A stretch of 27,514 nucleotides of DNA from a virus: IMG/VR virus record IMGVR_UViG_3300021963_000534, positions 1-27,514 of that record. One strand, 5' to 3'. Positions 23,031-27,514 of the stretch are shown here, piece after piece. Each line of letters begins with the position of its first letter. The first letter of the stretch is position 1. Below the pieces are notes generated by a model. That model was not told the origin of the DNA and ran no database searches. It was given only the letters and a program-made list of their open reading frames with translations. The translations under genes and the position numbers were made by a program.

Positions 23031-24827
23031 ATGTTTTTAGTTAAAAAAGGACAAACAAATACAATCTCAGTCTCAGTATCTTTAGATGCTACAATACCTA
23101 ACCCGTATTACTTATTTTCATTCGTTAATATTCTATCTAAAGAAACTATCAATTTTGTCCCTAAAAACATTACGAACGGAACCGAAGAACGATATGATGA
23201 GTTTGAGTTCGTTGAAGGGTCACCTACTAACTTATCTTTAGACCCACCTCAAGTCAATTTTACCTACGAAGGTCAATATTGGGTCTATATCTACGAACAA
23301 ACTGGTTCTACTAACACTCACATATCGGGTACAACGAGTATGTTGTATGACGGACGAGCACAAGTGGAAGACGATTGTCCAGCAACCGAACAATATTACG
23401 AATACATCAGTGATAATGAAGACAACCATAACTTCATTTTCCTTGCCTCAGACGAGGTTTGTGGTATCACGCCAACACCGAGTATCACCCCGTCAATTAC
23501 CCCGTCTATAACACCAACTAATACCCCTTCGGTAACCCCGACAAATACCCCCACGCAGACTCAAACCCCGACGCAAACATCAACACCGACTCCGTCTGTA
23601 ACAACAACGATGACCCCTACGGGAAGTCCTACACAAACTCCTACGGAAACCCCAACACAAACTCCTTCACACACACCAACGCAGACCCCAACTATAACCC
23701 CTACTAACACCTCAACACCAACTCCCACCTTGACCCCGACTCCCACCTCAAGTCCGGTCAATTTTGATGTTGGATATGGTTTTGGCGGTATTAATGTTCA
23801 GGCTGTGATGAACGATGCTGACGATATGTATTTTGGTGGTGCTTTTGACTATTTTAACGGATATGTTCAAGAAGCATTAGTAAAAACTGACTTGGTGGGT
23901 AATATTGATACATCATTTAATGCCCTTGTCCCTAATGGTACCGCAGTTTTCACCATCATAAATTATGATGCGAATAATCTTATTATTGGGGGTACATTTT
24001 CAACCTTAAACGGACTCAGTTGTGGTAGGATTGGTAAGGTGAGTAAGAGCACGGGAACTTTAGACCCTGTTTGGCAAAACTCAAATGCTCAAAGCACTAT
24101 TCAAGGTATATTGAAAGATGGGACAAATTTAATAATCGTAGGTAACTTTACTTCCTATAACGGAACATCAAGGGGTCGTATTGCTAAAGTCAGTGGTAAT
24201 AATGTTTTGGATACTACTATTTTTACGGGTGCTGGTTTTAATGCCAGTCCGTATGGTGTGATAAAGAACCTCGCAGGTAACTATATTGTATGGGGGGCTT
24301 TTACAACCTATAACGGAGCAACAGCAAACAGAATATGTGAATTAGACGGAACTACGGGAGCAAAAACCGCATTATTCGGTACTGGTGCTAACTCCAATGT
24401 ATCTCAAGTATTTCAAGATAGTTTAGGAAACTATTACCTAATAGGTAACCAGAGTTCATTAAATGGAGTAGGTGCTCAAAAATATATGAAAACCGATAGT
24501 TCGGGAACTATTTTATGGTCTTTGAGTACTGGTCCCGGTGTCGTACCTGCTGGTGGATTTTTAGACCAAACTAACGGATATCTGTATTGTAGTCCCCCAA
24601 ATGATGGTTGGTTTAGAATAAACATAACTACGGGACTCAGAGACACGACTTGGGATACTCAACAAGCACTTATTATAGCACCTGGAGGTGGTACTTTTAA
24701 TGTTCAAACAACCTACGACACTCAAGGTAAGTTATATCTACCAGGAACTTGTAACTACTTCCGTAACCAACCATTTAACCGATTGGTTGTGTTAGATAGT
24801 AGTGGAAACTTGAAGAGTTATGTATAA
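23031..24827 (+). CDS. Putative receptor-binding protein with Thr-Pro stalk and delta-60/propeller repeats
   Basis: The 598 residues fall into three parts. Residues 1-145 form a beta domain ([16 protein letters not shown] at the start) that probably attaches to the virion. Residues about 146-242 are a long Thr-Pro stalk. Residues about 245-598 hold six or seven repeats of about 45-50 residues with the core GG-x-F-x-x-(Y/L)-N-G followed by R-I-x-K-V and D-x-x-G, for example [20 protein letters not shown] and [19 protein letters not shown]. This is the delta-60 repeat pattern of beta-propeller-like domains. The plan (base, stalk, propeller) suits a receptor- or glycan-binding spike. It has its own terminator-bounded unit between tube and portal. 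The repeats are clear in the sequence, but the receptor function is inferred. Confidence 0.7.
   Translation: MFLVKKGQTNTISVSVSLDATIPNPYYLFSFVNILSKETINFVPKNITNGTEERYDEFEFVEGSPTNLSLDPPQVNFTYEGQYWVYIYEQTGSTNTHISGTTSMLYDGRAQVEDDCPATEQYYEYISDNEDNHNFIFLASDEVCGITPTPSITPSITPSITPTNTPSVTPTNTPTQTQTPTQTSTPTPSVTTTMTPTGSPTQTPTETPTQTPSHTPTQTPTITPTNTSTPTPTLTPTPTSSPVNFDVGYGFGGINVQAVMNDADDMYFGGAFDYFNGYVQEALVKTDLVGNIDTSFNALVPNGTAVFTIINYDANNLIIGGTFSTLNGLSCGRIGKVSKSTGTLDPVWQNSNAQSTIQGILKDGTNLIIVGNFTSYNGTSRGRIAKVSGNNVLDTTIFTGAGFNASPYGVIKNLAGNYIVWGAFTTYNGATANRICELDGTTGAKTALFGTGANSNVSQVFQDSLGNYYLIGNQSSLNGVGAQKYMKTDSSGTILWSLSTGPGVVPAGGFLDQTNGYLYCSPPNDGWFRINITTGLRDTTWDTQQALIIAPGGGTFNVQTTYDTQGKLYLPGTCNYFRNQPFNRLVVLDSSGNLKSYV
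23468..23758 (+). repeat. Thr-Pro linker repeat DNA, copy 5 (longest)
   Basis: About 290 nt of imperfect ACN-CCN repeats encode an almost 100-residue Thr-Pro stalk. The reverse strand reads as Val/Gly repeats with no stop, which is a by-product of the repeat and not a gene. Confidence 0.9.
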
Positions 24828-24840
24828 CCCGTATATTTTT

Positions 24841-24848
24841 TATATTTG
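24841..24848 (+). promoter_or_regulatory. TATATTTG box upstream of the portal gene
   Basis: TATATTTG is followed by 9 nt (ATATTAGAT) and ATG 24858. The preceding stretch is AT-rich (GTATATTTTT). It matches the boxes at 7578, 18821, 20616 and 27297 (minus). Confidence 0.5.
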
Positions 24849-24857
24849 ATATTAGAT

Positions 24858-25961
24858 ATGTTAGAAAGATTTGAGTTTGAGACCGTGGCATTACCTACCT
24901 TTGAGGAGGTATTAAACAACAAGGATTATGTATATTGGGGTGGGGATAACCTATGGCCAAGACACTCAATTGAACTATACAACTTTTCGTCAATAAATCG
25001 TGCGTGTCTAAACGCAAAACGAGACGGAGTATGGGGTAAGACCCTATTAGTTGATGGTAAAGATGCCAATACAATAATGGTCAATTCCAACGAGTCACTC
25101 CGTTCGTTGTATAAAAAGACCGCAATGGACTTCGTTATTCATAACGGGTTCGCAATGAATGTCATTAAAAGAAGGGACGGGGAAGGTATCGCAGAAATGT
25201 ACCATATGGATATATCTAAACTGCGTTCGGGAAAAGTAGATTATAGGGACTTCGTTCAAAAATACTACTATTCTGCGGATTGGAGAGACACCCGTAAGTA
25301 TAAAGTTATTGAGTTACCAGCATTTGACCTCACCGGTGAAGACCCGAGTCAAGTATGGTGGTATATGGGATACGCACCTAACCAAACTTATTACCCGATG
25401 CCTGAGTGGATTGGTGGAAGGGTTGCTGTTGAAATTGATATCAACATAAAGAACTTTCACCTACAGAACCTACAGAACGGATTTTTCCCGTCAATCTTCA
25501 TATCGTTGAATAACGGGGTTCCAAGTGAGGAGGAACGCTCGCAGGTGTATCGTCACTTATACGACAAATATAGTTCAACAAACAACGCAGGGGGTATGTT
25601 CCTCAACTTTAGTGATGATAAGGAACACGAACCAACCATCACCCCGTTGAGTCCTAACGCAAGCGACCAGTTCTACGCAAATATGGATGAGATTGTTAGA
25701 AACACGATTTTAACATCTCATCGTATCACATCACCGAAACTACTTGGTATTGAGACACCGGGTTCGTTAGGGTCAAAAGATGAGGTCGTAGAAGGGTATG
25801 AACACTTCCTACGAACTGTGATAGTTCCGTTACAAGACCAACTACTTGCTGAGTTTGAGAAACTACTATTCTTGAGGGACAAGAAAATGTATAAACTTGA
25901 GATTGTTCAGAACGAGATTTTTGACTCTGAACCTACTGAAAGTGTAACCCCCGTAATATAA
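24858..25961 (+). CDS. Portal protein
   Basis: The portal is the ring through which DNA enters and leaves the head. I use ATG 24858 (367 aa). A TTG at 24846 is possible but would fall inside the TATATTTG box. Portal-like features are the opening YVYWGGDNLWPRHSIELYNFSSINRACLNAKRDGVWG split across about 24-65, the middle VEIDINIKNFHLQNLQNGFFPSIF, the SEEERSQVYRHLYDKYSSTNNAGGMFL crown-helix region and the late SPKLLGIETPGSLGSKDEV, which resembles the portal signature '..lg.....g.g.....e...'. It is shorter than many portals (400-500 aa) but typical of Bacteroidota phages. It shares TAATG with the connector gene. It lies 17 kb away from the terminase, which is unusual. Confidence 0.8.
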   Translation: MLERFEFETVALPTFEEVLNNKDYVYWGGDNLWPRHSIELYNFSSINRACLNAKRDGVWGKTLLVDGKDANTIMVNSNESLRSLYKKTAMDFVIHNGFAMNVIKRRDGEGIAEMYHMDISKLRSGKVDYRDFVQKYYYSADWRDTRKYKVIELPAFDLTGEDPSQVWWYMGYAPNQTYYPMPEWIGGRVAVEIDINIKNFHLQNLQNGFFPSIFISLNNGVPSEEERSQVYRHLYDKYSSTNNAGGMFLNFSDDKEHEPTITPLSPNASDQFYANMDEIVRNTILTSHRITSPKLLGIETPGSLGSKDEVVEGYEHFLRTVIVPLQDQLLAEFEKLLFLRDKKMYKLEIVQNEIFDSEPTESVTPVI

Positions 25962-26569
25962 TGGCATCGGTATTATTAGTATCATCAAAGAAGATTAAAG
26001 CATTCACGGAGGTCAATGACAATGTGGATGAGGTATTACTTTTATCCAACATTCAAATCGCACAAGACCTTGGACTTCAAGGGTTACTTGGTACAAAGTT
26101 CTACAACCAAATACTAAACAACGCACAGAACAACACCCTAACTAACCCCCAACGAACTTTACTTGAGGATTATATCCAACCTTATTTGTTGTGGAGAGCA
26201 ACTTGGGAAGCATTACCGACTCTATGGATGCGTGTAATGAATAAATCGGTTATCGTTGGTAATACCGAACAAGGTTCAGCAGTTGGAAGTAAGGACTTAA
26301 ACTACCTCCGTAATATACACGAAAATCGTTTTTCGTTCTACGCACAACGCCTTATGGACTATATCAAAAATAATCCATCAGACTTCCCCGAATACTTCCA
26401 ATTCACTTCAACGGACGGAATGCCACCTGCGAAGGAAAACTACTATTCGGGACTTTATATTGACACTGGTCGTAGGAAACTACCTAAAGTTGGAACCGCA
26501 GGTACTTGGGGTGGAATGCCGACCTATACCGACCCGACTGACCCCGATTATTGTTGTTACGATTACTAA
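25961..26569 (+). CDS. Head-tail connector-like protein
   Basis: This 202-residue helical protein directly follows the portal gene with a stop-start overlap. Its N-terminal 100 residues (IQIAQDLGLQGLLGTKFYNQIL, LLEDYIQPYLLWRATWEALP) match the helical core of connector or adaptor proteins in Bacteroidota phages. The rest is less regular and ends in YCCYDY. Connectors seat below the portal and receive the tail. The call rests on position and helix pattern. No motif gives function directly. Confidence 0.65.
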   Translation: MASVLLVSSKKIKAFTEVNDNVDEVLLLSNIQIAQDLGLQGLLGTKFYNQILNNAQNNTLTNPQRTLLEDYIQPYLLWRATWEALPTLWMRVMNKSVIVGNTEQGSAVGSKDLNYLRNIHENRFSFYAQRLMDYIKNNPSDFPEYFQFTSTDGMPPAKENYYSGLYIDTGRRKLPKVGTAGTWGGMPTYTDPTDPDYCCYDY

Positions 26570-26570
26570 T

Positions 26571-26858
26571 ATGACAGAGACGATTTTTACATTATTGGTC
26601 TCGTCCGTGACTGGTATTTTTACCTACCTTGTTGGACGAAACAGAAAACAAAAAGAAGTTGATAGTTTGACCCTTATCAACTTGGAGAAAGCAGTTGAGG
26701 TCTATAACCTCATCATAGGGGACTTGCGTGAGGAAGTTGAAAAACTCAATAAAAAGATTGATGAACTTGAGCACAAGGTGGATACCCTTTTACTTGAGAA
26801 TATCCAACTAAAGAAAATGTTGAACGGAGATGCCAATACCAGCACCAAGAGGAAGTGA
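26571..26858 (+). CDS. Membrane-anchored coiled-coil protein (95 aa)
   Basis: The ATG at 26571 follows the connector stop by 1 nt. A longer frame from 26460 would overlap the connector gene heavily and is not used. Residues 4-22 (TIFTLLVSSVTGIFTYLVG) form one membrane segment, then RNRKQK. Residues 32-88 form a coiled coil with heptads (LREEVEKLNKKIDELEHKVDTL cut at about 52-73). The layout (N-terminal anchor, coiled coil in the periplasm or cytoplasm) is common in a small protein beside phage head or lysis genes and could be a holin-like or spanin-like factor. Function is undetermined. Confidence 0.7.
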   Translation: MTETIFTLLVSSVTGIFTYLVGRNRKQKEVDSLTLINLEKAVEVYNLIIGDLREEVEKLNKKIDELEHKVDTLLLENIQLKKMLNGDANTSTKRK

Positions 26859-27000
26859 GCAACAGAAGGACTATGTAAGTCGTTGCTACACCGAGATTAA
26901 AGACGAATATGACAAAGCACAAGCATTCGCAATCTGCTACTCCAAGTGGAGAGAAAAGAAGATGTCTCAAATCGCAAAATTAAAGAGGAAAAAACCTTAA
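26830..27000 (+). CDS. Small conserved phage protein with MPxP...RC...AxAICYxxW motif (56 aa)
   Basis: ATG 26830 overlaps the previous gene by 29 nt and ends at TAA 27000. The 56-residue product begins MPIPAPRGSEQQKDYVSRC and continues to a DKAQAFAICYSKWREKK motif. This is the pattern 'MPxPkxxEs..dFi.RC.......AiAiC...W' that I know from phage head operons, often near prohead proteases or portals. The rest is a basic tail. Function is not known to me. Its presence supports the idea that 24858-27000 is a head operon. Confidence 0.75.
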   Translation: MPIPAPRGSEQQKDYVSRCYTEIKDEYDKAQAFAICYSKWREKKMSQIAKLKRKKP

Positions 27001-27284
27001 AACATATCTTTACCATACTTCAACCTCATTCGTTGCTTAAATTGAGGATAAACGGGTAAATCGGTGTCATATCCCATAGCGGTTAAAATCTCCTTCGCAC
27101 CTGTGATAAAAAACTTTTGTTGAGCACTTTGTTCTTCAACGGGTAAGTTGATACCGAACTCATCATAACGGGTTATACGGGTCTTTAGACATTCTTTACA
27201 ATAATCTACCCGTTCCCCTAATCTAAAGTTGAAATCGTCAATATTTTTTTCGGTCTCACAAATTCTACATATTTTTTTCTCCAT
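26997..27284 (-). CDS. Zinc-finger protein, lone minus-strand gene (95 aa)
   Basis: This is the only supported gene on the minus strand. The product starts MEKKICRICETEKNIDDFNF and has Cys6, Cys9, Cys29 and Cys32 (two CxxC pairs) as a zinc ribbon of the type that opens many phage HNH endonucleases. No HNH residues follow. The rest is helical and ends KQRMRLKYGKDMF. A TATATTTG box lies 5 nt upstream of the ATG. Its stop overlaps the + strand gene stop by 4 nt, so transcripts converge without a visible terminator. It may be a small DNA-binding regulator or a remnant of a homing-type gene. Confidence 0.75.
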   Translation of the reverse strand: MEKKICRICETEKNIDDFNFRLGERVDYCKECLKTRITRYDEFGINLPVEEQSAQQKFFITGAKEILTAMGYDTDLPVYPQFKQRMRLKYGKDMF

Positions 27285-27289
27285 ATCTA

Positions 27290-27297
27290 CAAATATA
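27290..27297 (-). promoter_or_regulatory. TATATTTG box before the minus-strand gene
   Basis: On the minus strand TATATTTG is followed by TAGAT and the ATG at 27284. Spacing is exactly 5 nt, as for the genes at 7591 and 18834. Because it is on the other strand, it shows that the motif follows gene direction. Confidence 0.55.
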
Positions 27298-27322
27298 AGA
27301 TTTTTTTTATATTTTACTATAC

Positions 27323-27401
27323 GGGGAGGGTGTTTTCCATTCAGAATATCCTATTTTTTGTCGGTCATTTATTTTTTTTTCCACCCTCCCCTTTTTTTTT
27401 T
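27323..27401 (+). terminator. Perfect 10-bp inverted repeat with 49-nt loop and T tail
   Basis: GGGGAGGGTG (27323-27332) and CACCCTCCCC (27382-27391) are perfect complements, followed by ten T. It reads as a + strand intrinsic terminator with an unusually long T-rich loop. It lies between two divergent genes, so it may stop read-through from the left or act as a leader element of the next gene. Confidence 0.55.
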
Positions 27402-27423
27402 CGTTTCCTTTTCCGGTTTTCAT

Positions 27424-27436
27424 ACTATTTATTAAG
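27424..27436 (+). promoter_or_regulatory. Weak candidate promoter box (ACTATTTATTAAG)
   Basis: ACTATTTATTAAG lies 13 nt before ATG 27450 and resembles the boxes at 731 and 1229 (ACTATATTTAT) with a two-base gap. No -33 element is clear. Confidence 0.3.
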
Positions 27437-27449
27437 AAAAATAAATGTT

Positions 27450-27514
27450 ATGAAAAAAAATATGGTATTCTACGACCCTGAGGAAGCACGCATCCTTGGA
27501 TTGACTCAAGCAGT
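27450..27514 (+). CDS. Start of a truncated gene at the right edge
   Basis: ATG 27450 (or ATG 27462) opens a frame with no stop to the end of the window. The first residues are MKKNMVFYDPEEARILGLTQ. The leader AAGAAAAATAAATGTT is A-rich, like other gene starts here. Too little is visible to name it. The direction is the same as the main gene block. Confidence 0.6.
   Translation, partial: MKKNMVFYDPEEARILGLTQA

Noticed and set aside
23468-23758. Regular short repeats that at first look like a CRISPR-like or tandem repeat array
   Set aside because: The period is 6 nt with codon-level variation and lies in frame within a long gene; there are no spacers.
23561-23761. Minus-strand open frame encoding Val/Gly repeats (also 8716-8964)
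   Set aside because: It is the reverse reading of the Thr-Pro repeat DNA, so the lack of stops is a by-product and there is no independent start context.
24846-24857. TTG start for the portal gene
   Set aside because: It lies inside the TATATTTG box; ATG 24858 gives a normal portal N-terminus.
26997-27284. HNH endonuclease call for the zinc-finger gene
   Set aside because: Only the zinc ribbon Cys pairs are present; the H-N-H catalytic residues are not visible.
1-27514. Search for integrase, DNA polymerase, cytosine methyltransferase, dUMP/dCMP hydroxymethylase, tRNA genes and CRISPR arrays
   Set aside because: No supporting motif was seen on either strand; they may lie elsewhere in the genome.

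Overview
The window is part of a tailed double-stranded DNA phage genome, or a very similar prophage. It was probably recovered from an uncultured source and probably infects a Bacteroidota host. Nearly all genes lie on the + strand and abut or overlap by a few bases. There is one complete structural and packaging block, and no ribosomal, tRNA or metabolic genes. The Bacteroidota assignment rests on three things: AT-rich leaders without clear Shine-Dalgarno sites, repeated TATATTTG boxes that match the Bacteroidota -7 element TAnnTTTG, and head/tail proteins of the type found in phages of that phylum. No tail sheath or integrase is visible, so a siphovirus-like particle is the simplest guess. 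Both ends are cut inside genes.

Layout. 1-1108: a truncated gene end and four small unknown proteins, with two clear intrinsic terminators. 1273-7563: one tightly packed operon with a sigma-factor-like protein, a small helix-turn-helix protein, a ParB-like protein, a TET/JBP-like dioxygenase, a class II glutamine amidotransferase, an amino acid:DNA transferase (aGPT-PPlase type), a P-loop kinase of the 5-hydroxymethyl-dU DNA kinase type, two or three small packaging proteins and the terminase large subunit. 7591-18808: tail genes, namely a tail-chaperone-like gene broken or frameshifted at a T10 run, a tail protein carrying Thr-Pro linkers and an extra domain, a fibre with YadA-head-like repeats, an HK97-gp10-like protein, two very large tail proteins and the tape measure protein. 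18834-26569: XkdF-type maturation protease, scaffold-like protein, major capsid protein, tail-tube-like protein, a putative receptor-binding beta-propeller protein, portal and head-tail connector. 26571-27514: a membrane-anchored coiled-coil protein, a 56-residue phage protein, a lone minus-strand zinc-finger protein, and the start of another + strand gene behind an unusual inverted repeat.

The most interesting system is at 1973-5398. Family knowledge suggests a DNA base hypermodification route: direct oxidation of a 5-methylpyrimidine (thymine or 5-methylcytosine) in DNA, phosphorylation of the hydroxymethyl group, then replacement of the phosphate by an amine. A glutamine amidotransferase may supply that amine. 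No free-nucleotide hydroxymethylase or cytosine methyltransferase is present in the window. The cassette is co-directional and continuous with the terminase genes, so modification may be timed with late expression and packaging. By eye, the palindromes GATC, TGCA, AGCT and CATG are all missing from the window, which suggests strong past restriction pressure.
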